Shown piece by piece: positions 1 to 8,680 of a DNA stretch of 18,630 nucleotides (position 1 is its first letter; every line of letters starts with the position of its first letter). Under the pieces are notes generated by a model. It saw only the letters and a list, made by a program, of their open reading frames with translations. It made no database searches and was not told the origin of the DNA. The position numbers were made by a program, and so were the translations under genes. Source of the stretch: an uncultured Clostridia bacterium (GTDB lineage: Bacteria; Bacillota; Clostridia; Christensenellales; Borkfalkiaceae); contig CALWBJ010000067.1 in assembly GCA_944376035.1 (NCBI GenBank), positions 1 to 18,630 on the forward strand, given 5' to 3'.

Positions 1-475
1 CGTGGACAGGGAGGGCAATCCTACCGAGCAATATGAATTGTCAAAGCGCATAAACGGGGAAATAGCGGGATTTTCCAATACGTATATGCAGTTTAACGAT
101 AACTGGATAGGCGTCTGCCCCATATACGGGACCAACAACACCGATGAAGACGAAATGTATTACAACAACACCATAGACAGTATGGAGCACCCCTTATCCG
201 TAAGTAATTTAAGCAGCGTATCCGAGGTAAAGGCGACGGAAGACACCATTATCGGATATATGAAAGATCAGAACAATAACGACGGTTTTGTGTTTGTAAA
301 TTATAACGAAACAAAACTTGAAAAAACCTCGGTTGTAGAGGTCAAATTTAAAAATTGCAACAAGGCAATCGTATACATTGACGGCATAAAAAACGATAAG
401 GTACTTGATAACAACACTCTCGTGCTTAATCTGGGAGTAGGTCAAGGCGTATTCGTAATACCTTATGTGGACTGA
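1..475 (+). CDS. C-terminal part of a probable glycoside hydrolase (partial)
   Basis: The frame is open from the window edge to a TGA at 473-475. A GTG at 2-4 could be read as a start, but no ribosome binding site can be seen and the protein almost certainly begins upstream. The visible 157 residues look like the tail of a clan GH-A type glycosidase (GH42-like or related). The stretch with YELSKRINGEIAGF and the following aromatic residues resembles the linker after such catalytic barrels, and the last roughly 60 residues look like a small beta-sandwich ending in LVLNLGVGQGVFVIPYVD. No catalytic residues are in view, so the family call is inferred from general resemblance and from the neighbouring glycosidase gene. 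The next gene starts 8 nt after the stop, which suggests one transcript. Confidence 0.5.
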   Translation, partial: VDREGNPTEQYELSKRINGEIAGFSNTYMQFNDNWIGVCPIYGTNNTDEDEMYYNNTIDSMEHPLSVSNLSSVSEVKATEDTIIGYMKDQNNNDGFVFVNYNETKLEKTSVVEVKFKNCNKAIVYIDGIKNDKVLDNNTLVLNLGVGQGVFVIPYVD

Positions 476-483
476 TAAATAAT

Positions 484-3363
484 ATGGATTCTATACTTGA
501 CAGTTTAATAAATTCAGAAAAAAACAATACTTTCAAACCCGCGCCCTTCTGGAGTTGGAACAATTACATATGTAAAGACCAGGTAATAAAACAGATACGC
601 GAAATGAAAAGCGTAGGTTTCGGCGGATTTGTCATACACGCGCGGTGCGGATTGAAAACCGAATATTTAAGCGACGAGTGGTTTGAACTTATAGAAGTCT
701 GTATAAAAGAGGCTGAAAATTCAGATATGAATATCTGGATTTACGACGAATTCGGTTTTCCGAGCGGGTTTGTCGGTGGAAAACTTCTCGATAAAGAGAC
801 AAACCGCGCATTATATCTCGAATATGAGATAAAAAAATATTTTGATGACGACGCTTATGCCGTTTACATAGACAAAGACGGCAAAACGTTGCGCGTAAAT
901 GGGCCGAGCGAGGGCGCAAAGGAATATAAGACGATATATCGGAAGGTTTCGCCTTCGGAGGTGGATATTTTATGTCCGCACGTCGTGGATTTGTTCATTG
1001 AAGACACACACGAGCAATATTACAAACGTTTTTCCCGATATTTCGGAAATGTCATACGCGGATTTTTCACCGACGAGCCGCAGTATTACAGATACGGGAC
1101 GCCGACGTCATGGTGTATGGAGGAAGAGTATTTTAAAAAATACGGCGAGGAACTTAAAGACGGACTTTTCCATCTTTTCGGCAGCGAGCCCGACGATTAC
1201 CGGTTTCGCGTCAGGTATTACAAACTCATGAACGAAAGATATACCGAAGTATATTATAAAAAACTTTACGACTGGTGCGAGGGGCACGGCTGTCTTCTTA
1301 CCGGCCATACCTGTGAAGAACCGCACCTGTATTCGCAGATGTGGTGCTGTGCGGGCGCGATGCCGACGTACGAGTACTGTCAGATACCGGGTATCGATCA
1401 TTTGTGCAGATTTATGGACGGTTGTATAGACGAGATACAGGTAGAAAGCGTAGCGCGGCAGTTGAAAAAGAAATACGTAATGAGCGAAAGTTTCGGCTGC
1501 TCGGGATATGACGCCAATTTCAGGATACTCAAATACATAGCCGATTTCCAGATGATTTACGGTATAAATTATTTTATATATCATCTGACGAATTACAGTC
1601 TGCAAGGGCAGGGATACAAAGATTTTCCTCCGACCTTTTCCTCTCACGCAGCATGGTTTGATGATTTAAAATATTTCAACAATTACATAACCGCAATGTG
1701 CGCCTTAACCGCAAATTCGGAGGAGCATACCGACGTGCTCGTTCTGCACCCCATGCAGAGCACGTATCTGACCTACGACAGGGCGGCCGACGATAAAAGC
1801 GTTTTCGAGTTGGACAGAAAGTTCACATTGCTTACCGAGAGGCTTGTAGCGGAACAGGTGGCGTTTCATTTCGGTGACGACGTGCTTATAGAAAAATACG
1901 GTTTAATCAAAGGAAACAAATTCGTAATAGGGAACTGTTCGTACAAATACGTCGTAGTTCCGGAAATGGACGATATTGCAAAAAGCACTTATGCTATTTT
2001 AAAAGAATTTGCGGACGCGGGCGGCAAGGTCTGTCTTGTCGGGAAATTTCCCGCGTATATCGAAGGAGTTGCCGGCGAACGTCCCATAAAGGGCAATATA
2101 ACATTAAAAGAAATAGGCGACAGGCACAAAGACAAGATAAGATTCAGCGGAAACGGACGTATCCGTACCAGATATTTTTCGAACGATTCGGGAGATTTCG
2201 TATTCATACTTAACGACGACGAAAAAAACGATATTTGTCTGGAAACCGCAGACAGATTTTTCAAAACAGACGTTGAACTCAAAACACTTACCGAGATCAA
2301 GGGTAATCTGATATTGAAACCGCATTGCTCGGTATTGTTGAAAAAGATTAAGGCGAAGAGTGACAAGCGGTTAAAAGAGTTTACCGAACAAAATTTTTCG
2401 GTAGCAGAATACGCGGATAAAGAATGTTGCGAAAAGAAAGACGAAACCGATAGTTTCAGGTTTACCCGCGCTACCGATAACAGTCTTATTTTGGACATGG
2501 TAAGAGTCAGTACCGACGGCGAAAAATATTCCGCGCCCATGTACTGTCCGGCGGTCACGGACAAATATCTATATGAAAATTACGCAGGAGATTTATATTT
2601 AAAGTATACGTTTAACATAAGCGAAAAAATCGCGCCGTTAAAGTTTATGGCTCAAAATGACAGAGTAAAAGAAATATTTCTTAACGGCAAGCCGCTTACC
2701 GTCGTCCGTTCAGATTTTGATCCGATGTTTTACGAGGCCGACATAACGGATATGGCTGAGGCGGGAGAAAACAGCCTGGTGTTCCATATAGATCATTATC
2801 AGAGTCCTCAGTGCAGGTACGCTTTTTTCGGAGAGAATGTTACCGAAAGCCTGCGGAATATGGTTACGTTTGAAACTAATATTGAACCCGTGTACATTAT
2901 GGGACAGTTTTTACTGACCGACGATCTGAAAATAACCGCCATGAGAGATATAGGATCGATAAATAATTTTCAGGAACACGGGATGCCTTTTTTCTCGGGT
3001 GAAGCGGTGCTGGAAGGTAACGTATATGCAAACAGGCCGTGTATCAAATTAGAACTCATAGGAAATTTTATGTCTGCCGATATTTACGTGAACGGCGAAG
3101 AGAGCAATCACGTTGTGACCGATACGGAAGTTGTATTGAATAAAGGCGTTCGAGTTGGCGAAAACAAAATAGAAATCGTATTGAAATCCTCAATGCGCAA
3201 CATGTTCGGACCTCATCATTTTCTGGGTATGACCGAGATGACTGGCGTCGCGCCGGGATTATTTACGATGCGTTGTAGTTGGAACGAGGGTAAAAGCAGA
3301 TTTTTCAACCCCGAATATCAGTTGGTGAATTTCGGGATCGAAAAAATTTTAATTTCAAAATAA
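484..3363 (+). CDS. GH106-like glycoside hydrolase (alpha-L-rhamnosidase-related), 959 aa
   Basis: This is probably a retaining or inverting glycosidase of the GH106-related superfamily, which includes alpha-L-rhamnosidases acting on plant or microbial polysaccharide fragments. The N-terminus carries the typical opening FKPAPFWSWN (residues 17-26), then GFGGFVIHARCGLKTEYLS (45-63) and IYDEFGFPSG (86-95). FTDEPQYY near residues 195-202 has acidic residues of the kind used in such active sites. Two galactose-binding-like beta-sandwiches appear towards the C-terminus, around residues 700-800 and 845-930, each with an LNG/VNG turn. There is no signal peptide, so it probably acts in the cytoplasm on imported oligosaccharides. 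The ATG at 484 places FxPAPFWSWN at the usual distance from the start. No clear Shine-Dalgarno sequence precedes it, and the 8-nt gap to the previous stop suggests translational coupling. The exact substrate cannot be read from sequence. Confidence 0.75.
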   Translation: MDSILDSLINSEKNNTFKPAPFWSWNNYICKDQVIKQIREMKSVGFGGFVIHARCGLKTEYLSDEWFELIEVCIKEAENSDMNIWIYDEFGFPSGFVGGKLLDKETNRALYLEYEIKKYFDDDAYAVYIDKDGKTLRVNGPSEGAKEYKTIYRKVSPSEVDILCPHVVDLFIEDTHEQYYKRFSRYFGNVIRGFFTDEPQYYRYGTPTSWCMEEEYFKKYGEELKDGLFHLFGSEPDDYRFRVRYYKLMNERYTEVYYKKLYDWCEGHGCLLTGHTCEEPHLYSQMWCCAGAMPTYEYCQIPGIDHLCRFMDGCIDEIQVESVARQLKKKYVMSESFGCSGYDANFRILKYIADFQMIYGINYFIYHLTNYSLQGQGYKDFPPTFSSHAAWFDDLKYFNNYITAMCALTANSEEHTDVLVLHPMQSTYLTYDRAADDKSVFELDRKFTLLTERLVAEQVAFHFGDDVLIEKYGLIKGNKFVIGNCSYKYVVVPEMDDIAKSTYAILKEFADAGGKVCLVGKFPAYIEGVAGERPIKGNITLKEIGDRHKDKIRFSGNGRIRTRYFSNDSGDFVFILNDDEKNDICLETADRFFKTDVELKTLTEIKGNLILKPHCSVLLKKIKAKSDKRLKEFTEQNFSVAEYADKECCEKKDETDSFRFTRATDNSLILDMVRVSTDGEKYSAPMYCPAVTDKYLYENYAGDLYLKYTFNISEKIAPLKFMAQNDRVKEIFLNGKPLTVVRSDFDPMFYEADITDMAEAGENSLVFHIDHYQSPQCRYAFFGENVTESLRNMVTFETNIEPVYIMGQFLLTDDLKITAMRDIGSINNFQEHGMPFFSGEAVLEGNVYANRPCIKLELIGNFMSADIYVNGEESNHVVTDTEVVLNKGVRVGENKIEIVLKSSMRNMFGPHHFLGMTEMTGVAPGLFTMRCSWNEGKSRFFNPEYQLVNFGIEKILISK

Positions 3364-3430
3364 AAACGGCGCGGTTTATTGAATAATATCTATGAACGTG
3401 TGACTTACCGTTGCTGTTAATAAAAAAATA

Positions 3431-3436
3431 AAGGAG
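3431..3436 (+). promoter_or_regulatory. Ribosome binding site with two candidate starts (3441 or 3444)
   Basis: AAGGAG at 3431-3436 is followed by two consecutive ATG codons at 3441 and 3444. The spacer is 4 nt to the first and 7 nt to the second. The second is closer to the usual optimum, so the lipoprotein may begin at 3444, one residue shorter. The signal peptide is the same either way. Confidence 0.6.
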
Positions 3437-3440
3437 AAAC

Positions 3441-6400
3441 ATGATGAATAATGTGCTAAAAAAGATCATTACGGCAGTTTTGGCATGTGTATGCGTCGTA
3501 TCGTTTGCGGCAGGCATTACCGGTTGCGGGAAAGAGCACACGCACACCTTGCAGAAGGTAGACGCCCGAGCGGCGACTTGTACGGAAGCAGGTACCGAGG
3601 CCTATTACATATGTACTGGATGCGATAAACTTTTTAAGGACGCGGAAGGCAAAGAGGAAATTGACGAACCTGTTATCGTTAAGGCATTGGGGCATGAATA
3701 TGCGGACGAATATACCTGTCACTCAAGGAAATGTATAAGATGCGATTACGTTCAGGAAGCGACTACCGAACACGTATTCGTCGACGGCGTATGTGCATGC
3801 GGCGAAAAAGAGCAGGCGACCGAGCCTGTCGTAAAAGAAGGAATGCAGGTTTATCTGATAGCACAGCCTTCTCTCGGCGACAGTTATCTGGTACAGGTAG
3901 ACGGCTATAATATTCTTATCGATACCAATCAGCGCACAAACACGGGTACGGACAGCGTTACGGACGATTACGTCATACCGTTTTTGGAATCCAAAGACGT
4001 TGACAAGATTGACTATTTACTCATAACCCACCCGCACGACGACCATATAGGCGGAGCGGTCAAAATCGCTTCAACCTATACCATAGACAACATATGGATG
4101 TATCAGATTGACTGGTCGCTGACGCAGGAAGGGGACGGTAAAGGCGGCAACTCCGAAATTTACTCAAATGAGTTTATTGCATACTGCGAAGAAAACGGTC
4201 TGACAATCAACGAGCCCGCCGAGAACGGACAGTCCATACAAGTGGGCGATAATCTTAAAATAGAGATGTGGAATATCGACGTTCTTGAAAATCAGAAACT
4301 GAACGACAACGTCAATGCGTTGGGTATAATTTATCTGTTTGAATACAAAGACACAAGAGTGCTCTTCCCCGGTGATACGTTCAGCGACGGGGACAACATA
4401 ACGTCGAGTTCGCCAACGGCGATTTCGTCGCAGCCGTCTCTGGATCAGATAGGCGACGTAGATATAATGCTGGCGCAGCACCACGGCGGTACGGGGTGCG
4501 TGAACACCTATCCCGCGTTGAATGTTTTAAAACCCGAGTATGTGTTTATGAGTTTTCCCTCTCCGAACGAAACGACAAACGCGTGGTATAATCTCGCAAT
4601 ACCTACGCTTACAAGATGCAACGATCTGAAAATACCTGTCTATGCGACAGGTCAGAGCGGTAACATCGAAATAGATATAAGCGAAGACGGAAATATCACG
4701 CTAAATTCTTCCAAGGAAGGATCGGACATGACGCAGATGGTGCCCCCGAACGTAAGCGCGAGGGTAGAATCGGTGAGCGGCGTCAAAGACGGCGAAGGAC
4801 TCAAAATAAGCGTCGTATACGACAGACCGATGGTGGGAGAAGAAGTGACCGAGACGCAGACCATGACAGAGGCGGCATGGAAGTTTGACGGGATTGATAT
4901 GAGCGGGCAGAGCGGCAGTTATGTGGCGTGGAATGCCGGCAGCGATAAAAACGTATTGGTATTTTTTGTTCCCGCCTCTTTGCTGACCGAAAAGGAAAGT
5001 TATACATTTACCATCGATAAATCATTCAAATCGTTTAACAACAACGGAGTCTGGGCAACGCTTGAATACATAAGCAACGATTTACAGGTTTGGGAAAACA
5101 ACAAAATTGTTCATGTTCAGGAAGTGAACGATTACGGATGGAATTTCAATCAGACGCTGAAATGTATAAACGTAAAATTTGACGGCGACGTGACCACATA
5201 TACCGACAGTCAGTATACCGAGGTTTCAAAAGGATTAAAGATAAACGGCCTCAATATAGATAAATTAGGCGTAGAATACAATGCACCGTCAGGGAAGAAC
5301 AGCGTCGTGTTATTCATACCCAAAACATTATGGGAGCGCGCTACCGAAGGCGTGGTACTGACCGTAACTACGGATATGGAATTTCAGAACGGATACAAGA
5401 TAGGGCAGGAAATAAGTTATATATACGACGAGGATTATGCTTTGTGGGTAGAATATACCGACGACGAAATGCCTCCGCTCGCACCCGAAAAAATTGAGGT
5501 AAGCGGATACACAAACGAACGTGACGAAAACAGGCTGTTCATAAGTTTAACATTTACCCGTCCGCTGGAAACAATCCCCGCAGATTGGACGTACAATAAT
5601 TATTTCGGATTAAAGATAAACGGAGAAGATATACCGATTTCATCGAGTTTAGACGACGCGAACGGATTTTATCTGCAGTACACTCCCGCGGATAACCGTA
5701 TACTTATCAACGTAAGAAAAGATTATCTGGCGACGTTCAATAAAGTTGTCCTGACCATTCCGGAAGGGTTCGGGCTGGCGGCGGACAGCGAGTATATTCT
5801 TGAAGAAATAAATCTGCTTTTAAGCGACGAGCCTTATGACACCAATCCCGCGAATAAAAAGTTAATAGAATATACGGGTGATTTCAGCGAGATAACTTCG
5901 GTTGAATACACTTCCGACGTTACAGATTTCGGGTATGAAGTATTATCCGGAGACAATGCGGTATTTAATCTTACAATGTCAAAAGACGTTGTGTTCAACA
6001 CTGCCGCAACATACGATAAAATTGATTTGGCGGGAAAATTGACGATTAACGGAGTTGCCGTAACGGAAGGGCAGGCGAGCCTGAGTTTTGAAGGCTCCAA
6101 TCCGAGAGTAGTTAAACTTTCCGTTCTGAAATCGCTGTTAAAGGAAGAATCCGACAACGTATTCCAATTCAGTGCGACAGAATGTTATGAAGCGACGATA
6201 AGCGCGTTCACCGAAAACTTTTCGACAGTGGGCATGGATTTCAGAAAAGAAGTTAATATAACGCACGTAGCGGTAGAGTATGTCGCGGCCGAAGGCGCGT
6301 ATTACGGCTTTAAAATAACGGTCGATACCCAGCCCGTATTAAGCGGATATCAGGATCTGACCGATCAGAACGACGGTTTGGGTATTCTTGTAAATAACAA

Positions 6401-7130
6401 ACCCGTCCGCGGAACGGTTGTATGGGGTGAAGATAACTTCGTTCAGGTAAACGGGAACGTAATATACTTTTACGTGCTTAAAAGCCAGGTGGACGCTACT
6501 AACGGATTGGTTCTTACTATAAAGTCCGACAGTCAGTTGTATGACAGCGCGCATTATTTGTTTAACGGCGGCAGTTATAAAGTTCTGACAGGCACGCCCG
6601 ACAGCGTGTATGCAAATCACGACGCGACCGAAATATACACGGGTGATTTCAGCGAGTTTGAGGGCGACGAACCCGATACTCCCGCCGCGCAGGAAGTAAA
6701 TATCGTCGATGTATCGATAGAGTACACCGCGGCGGGCGGAGTGTATTACGGCTTTAAGATCGCTTTTGACAAAGAGCCGATATTAAGCGGCAACATAGAC
6801 CTTACCGACGATAACGACGGGCTGGGAATATTGGTAAACAACAAGCCGGTGCGCGGTACCGCGTCGTGGGGAACGAGCAATTTTGCCGCGATGAGCGGCT
6901 GGGTAGACGCCGTAGGCGGATATGTCGTAACTTTCTATATGTTAAAGAGCGAGGTAGACGCATCCGAAGGTATCGTGTTGACAATAAAAGACACGACCGC
7001 CCTTTTCGATAGCGAAGAATACGATTTCGCCGGCGGCAGTTATAAGGTTTTAAGCGGCACACCGAGCACGTACTGGAATAATCATGACGCCACGGAAGTT
7101 TACACAGGTGATTTCAGCGAGTTTGAATAA
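3441..7130 (+). CDS. Multidomain surface lipoprotein: Cys-rich N-terminus, ComEC-type metallo-beta-lactamase domain, tandem modules
   Basis: This 1229-residue secreted protein has a lipoprotein signal peptide (basic start, hydrophobic core, then ITGC with Cys29). Residues 33-124 hold spaced cysteines (47, 58, 61, 93, 98, 101, 118, 120) in the ATCTEAGTEAYYICTGC style found in many Firmicute surface proteins. Residues 134-420 form a metallo-beta-lactamase fold closest in pattern to the hydrolase domain of ComEC. The motifs are HPHDDHIGG with H197, H199, D201 and H202, an LFPGD motif with D312, and QHHGG with H347/H348. No ComEC channel domain is present. From about residue 439 to the end come six diverged modules of 110-145 residues with the pattern GLKINGxxI, a beta-rich middle, a hydrophobic LKSxL-like strand and VVLTI. 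The last two are close copies. YTGDFSE recurs at residues 811, 1066 and 1221. It is probably a cell-surface metal-dependent phosphodiesterase or hydrolase on a stalk. The substrate is unknown. Confidence 0.75.
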   Translation: MMNNVLKKIITAVLACVCVVSFAAGITGCGKEHTHTLQKVDARAATCTEAGTEAYYICTGCDKLFKDAEGKEEIDEPVIVKALGHEYADEYTCHSRKCIRCDYVQEATTEHVFVDGVCACGEKEQATEPVVKEGMQVYLIAQPSLGDSYLVQVDGYNILIDTNQRTNTGTDSVTDDYVIPFLESKDVDKIDYLLITHPHDDHIGGAVKIASTYTIDNIWMYQIDWSLTQEGDGKGGNSEIYSNEFIAYCEENGLTINEPAENGQSIQVGDNLKIEMWNIDVLENQKLNDNVNALGIIYLFEYKDTRVLFPGDTFSDGDNITSSSPTAISSQPSLDQIGDVDIMLAQHHGGTGCVNTYPALNVLKPEYVFMSFPSPNETTNAWYNLAIPTLTRCNDLKIPVYATGQSGNIEIDISEDGNITLNSSKEGSDMTQMVPPNVSARVESVSGVKDGEGLKISVVYDRPMVGEEVTETQTMTEAAWKFDGIDMSGQSGSYVAWNAGSDKNVLVFFVPASLLTEKESYTFTIDKSFKSFNNNGVWATLEYISNDLQVWENNKIVHVQEVNDYGWNFNQTLKCINVKFDGDVTTYTDSQYTEVSKGLKINGLNIDKLGVEYNAPSGKNSVVLFIPKTLWERATEGVVLTVTTDMEFQNGYKIGQEISYIYDEDYALWVEYTDDEMPPLAPEKIEVSGYTNERDENRLFISLTFTRPLETIPADWTYNNYFGLKINGEDIPISSSLDDANGFYLQYTPADNRILINVRKDYLATFNKVVLTIPEGFGLAADSEYILEEINLLLSDEPYDTNPANKKLIEYTGDFSEITSVEYTSDVTDFGYEVLSGDNAVFNLTMSKDVVFNTAATYDKIDLAGKLTINGVAVTEGQASLSFEGSNPRVVKLSVLKSLLKEESDNVFQFSATECYEATISAFTENFSTVGMDFRKEVNITHVAVEYVAAEGAYYGFKITVDTQPVLSGYQDLTDQNDGLGILVNNKPVRGTVVWGEDNFVQVNGNVIYFYVLKSQVDATNGLVLTIKSDSQLYDSAHYLFNGGSYKVLTGTPDSVYANHDATEIYTGDFSEFEGDEPDTPAAQEVNIVDVSIEYTAAGGVYYGFKIAFDKEPILSGNIDLTDDNDGLGILVNNKPVRGTASWGTSNFAAMSGWVDAVGGYVVTFYMLKSEVDASEGIVLTIKDTTALFDSEEYDFAGGSYKVLSGTPSTYWNNHDATEVYTGDFSEFE
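6249..7127 (+). repeat. Two near-identical tandem protein modules (within the lipoprotein gene)
   Basis: Codons for residues about 937-1074 and 1085-1229 encode two copies of one module. Shared landmarks in order are an EVNI start, YYGFKI, a DLTDxNDGLGILVNNKPVRG block, LKSxVDA, VLTIK, GGSYKVL, a TP-x5-NHDATE block and YTGDFSEFE. An 11-residue linker rich in Asp and Pro (EGDEPDTPAAQ, partly within the first copy's end) separates them. Four more diverged modules precede them at about 4755-5090, 5106-5453, 5484-5891 and 5895-6230. Copies this similar point to recent tandem duplication. Confidence 0.8.
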
Positions 7131-7445
7131 AAGGTCGGGCGTCGGGAATTATTAATATATCTTAAATGCACTGAACGCTAACGGACTTTTAAAAACAGAA
7201 CTTAAAAAATGTAAAAAATATTTATATTTAAAAATCCTGCGCCGCTGTAAATTATTTGCAGCGGCGCAGGATTTTTTCCTCTAACGACGGCACATGCAAA
7301 AAAGGGCGCTGTTTTTTGTATCGGCGAGCAAGGCAATATGGCGTCGGTACACGTTGTTTTATAGTGAACAGATTATGATTTTTTGATGTTTTCTGATAAA
7401 TTTTATTTTATCCGTTGTCTTTTTCGGGATGAAAAATATTTTATG
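7131..7445. other. Intergenic region between convergent genes
   Basis: This 315-nt spacer separates the lipoprotein gene from the convergent AraC-type regulator gene. It holds the strong terminator hairpin at 7230-7277. The rest, about 7280-7445, is AT-rich with no coding potential, RNA motif or repeat that I can recognise. Confidence 0.7.
7230..7277. terminator. Rho-independent terminator after the lipoprotein gene
   Basis: The arms 7231-7247 and 7259-7275 are perfect complements with a GC core (CCTGCGCCGCTG). One G-U pair and three A-U pairs extend the stem to a 3-nt loop at 7252-7254. A run of six T follows (7272-7277), and the A-rich left flank also gives a T-run on the minus strand. It could therefore stop both the plus-strand carbohydrate operon and the convergent regulator transcript. 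Confidence 0.85.
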
Positions 7446-8327
7446 TCAGCGCGGTATATTAAGCGAAATTTTGAATTCGGTCGGGGTCATACCCGTTATG
7501 CGCCTGAAAACACGGGAAAAATATTGTGGGTTGTCGAAAGAGAGGCGGTCTGATATCTGTGAAAAATTTAGATTGCTTTCCCGTATAAGTCTTTTAGCTT
7601 CGTCCGTTTTTTTCACGGCGGCGTAACGGGATATGGTGTCTCCCGTCTGTTCTTTGAAAATCCTGCTCAGATAACTCTTTCCGTAACCCATGGCCGCGCA
7701 CAGTCGGCTGATTCGGAACGGGAGGCATATTTCATCGTCGATAAATTTTTTAATTGAAGTTATGATATGATTTTCCATGCTTTCCTTATTGGGAAATACG
7801 TACGTCGCTCCCGTATTTGTCATTTCCCGTACAAGCAAAATCAACAACTGTTCGAGATAAGTTTTTATAAGTTGGTCGCTTCCAATAGAGGCGTCTTCTT
7901 TTTTTATAAGTTTTTTCAGATACGGATCGTTTTTCGGGAGAACGTAAGCGTTTTTTGCCTCTTTGATAATAGCCGAGATAAAAGGCGATAACATTCTGTT
8001 CAGCACGGCGTGGTAGTTTTCGAAATACGCCATCGCTTTGGAATTACATACGAAAGTAATAACGAAGAAATCGGGCGCGGAAAAATTTGCTCGTATGGAA
8101 TGGAATTCGTCGGGCTTGTGAAAAAGTATTTCGCCCTGCGAGATGACAAGTTTTTCGTCCTCTCGTTTTACTACAACGCTGCCCTTATCTACATATACCA
8201 GTTCCCAGAAATTATGCCGCTCGCCTTCGAAAACGAAATTTTTATCGAACTCGTGATAGTGTACGGTTACTATTTCGGATACGTTGAATATGGTTTTCAG
8301 TTGAGTTTTTACGAACGTTGCTTTCAT
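7446..8327 (-). CDS. AraC-family transcriptional regulator, 293 aa
   Basis: This DNA-binding regulator probably senses a sugar and controls the divergent isomerase/oxidoreductase operon. The N-terminal half (residues about 20-100) is a cupin-like ligand-binding domain with FEGERHNFWELVYVDKGS and a GEILFHKPDEFHS strand pair. The C-terminal 100 residues hold the two helix-turn-helix motifs of the AraC/XylS family. The first is around residues 205-226 (ISRLCAAMGYGKSYLSRIFK). The second is around 255-278 (FSQISDRLSFDNPQYFSRVF), followed by the family signature GMTPTEF. The frame is open further upstream to 8408, but the ATG at 8327 is chosen because AAGGA lies about 6 nt before it and the extra residues do not resemble the family. 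It may instead regulate the GH106-like locus, whose 3' end faces it. Confidence 0.9.
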   Translation of the reverse strand: MKATFVKTQLKTIFNVSEIVTVHYHEFDKNFVFEGERHNFWELVYVDKGSVVVKREDEKLVISQGEILFHKPDEFHSIRANFSAPDFFVITFVCNSKAMAYFENYHAVLNRMLSPFISAIIKEAKNAYVLPKNDPYLKKLIKKEDASIGSDQLIKTYLEQLLILLVREMTNTGATYVFPNKESMENHIITSIKKFIDDEICLPFRISRLCAAMGYGKSYLSRIFKEQTGDTISRYAAVKKTDEAKRLIRESNLNFSQISDRLSFDNPQYFSRVFRRITGMTPTEFKISLNIPR

Positions 8328-8680
8328 AATAATCCTTATTAAAATTTTTTGTGGACAAAAATATAAATAATGGGGAAAAAAATGACTGTTTTTTACGAAA
8401 CAGAGCATTTATAATGACATTATAGAAAAACAAAGCGCCGAGGGCGTTTACGGAGTGCAAAGAACGGTCCGAATAGATAATTCAAGCGCTAATGAGTGTT
8501 TTCATTTAAGATTATATAACAAACAATGAAAATAATCAACAGAATGGGAAGAGGTTGACGAGAAAACAAACGTTGCGCACAGGGAAAGACCGTTCATCAA
8601 AAAAAACTGAAAGAAAGCGAAAGCAAAAATTAAAAAACAAAAAATAAATTTAAAACCGAAAAAATAAAAAAGGAGTAATT
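8328..8680. other. Divergent regulatory region between araC-like gene and sugar operon
   Basis: This 353-nt spacer separates divergent genes and must hold both promoters. On the minus strand TATAAT (8424 to 8419) is a good -10 for the regulator, without a clear -35. Towards the plus-strand operon, TATAAC at 8515-8520 is a possible -10, again without a recognisable -35, which would suit an activator-dependent promoter. Two imperfect inverted repeats lie just upstream (8481-8506). From about 8580 to 8670 the sequence is purine-rich and poor in structure, and it is probably the untranslated leader. The leader ends in AAAAAGGAG before the ATG at 8681. Confidence 0.5.
8481..8506. promoter_or_regulatory. 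Candidate operator: two adjacent imperfect palindromes
   Basis: TTCAAGCGCTAATGA (8481-8495) is centred on the palindrome AGCGCT. AATGA-N6-TCATT follows directly at 8491-8506. They lie about 9-35 nt upstream of a possible -10 (8515-8520), a position suited to an activator or repressor. Neither matches a known consensus well enough to name the protein. The AraC-like regulator next door is the obvious candidate. Confidence 0.3.

Noticed and set aside
1108..1647. A 179-codon minus-strand open frame within the GH106-like gene
   Set aside because: It lies wholly opposite a convincing glycosidase, has no ribosome binding site and reads as low-quality protein. It is a shadow frame.
7131..7445. Riboswitch or structured RNA in the convergent spacer
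   Set aside because: Beyond the terminator hairpin I found no paired conserved elements, and the region lies at gene ends rather than upstream of a gene.
8328..8408. N-terminal extension of the AraC-like regulator (start at 8408)
   Set aside because: The extra 27 residues do not fit the family and no ribosome binding site precedes them, whereas AAGGA stands before the ATG at 8327.
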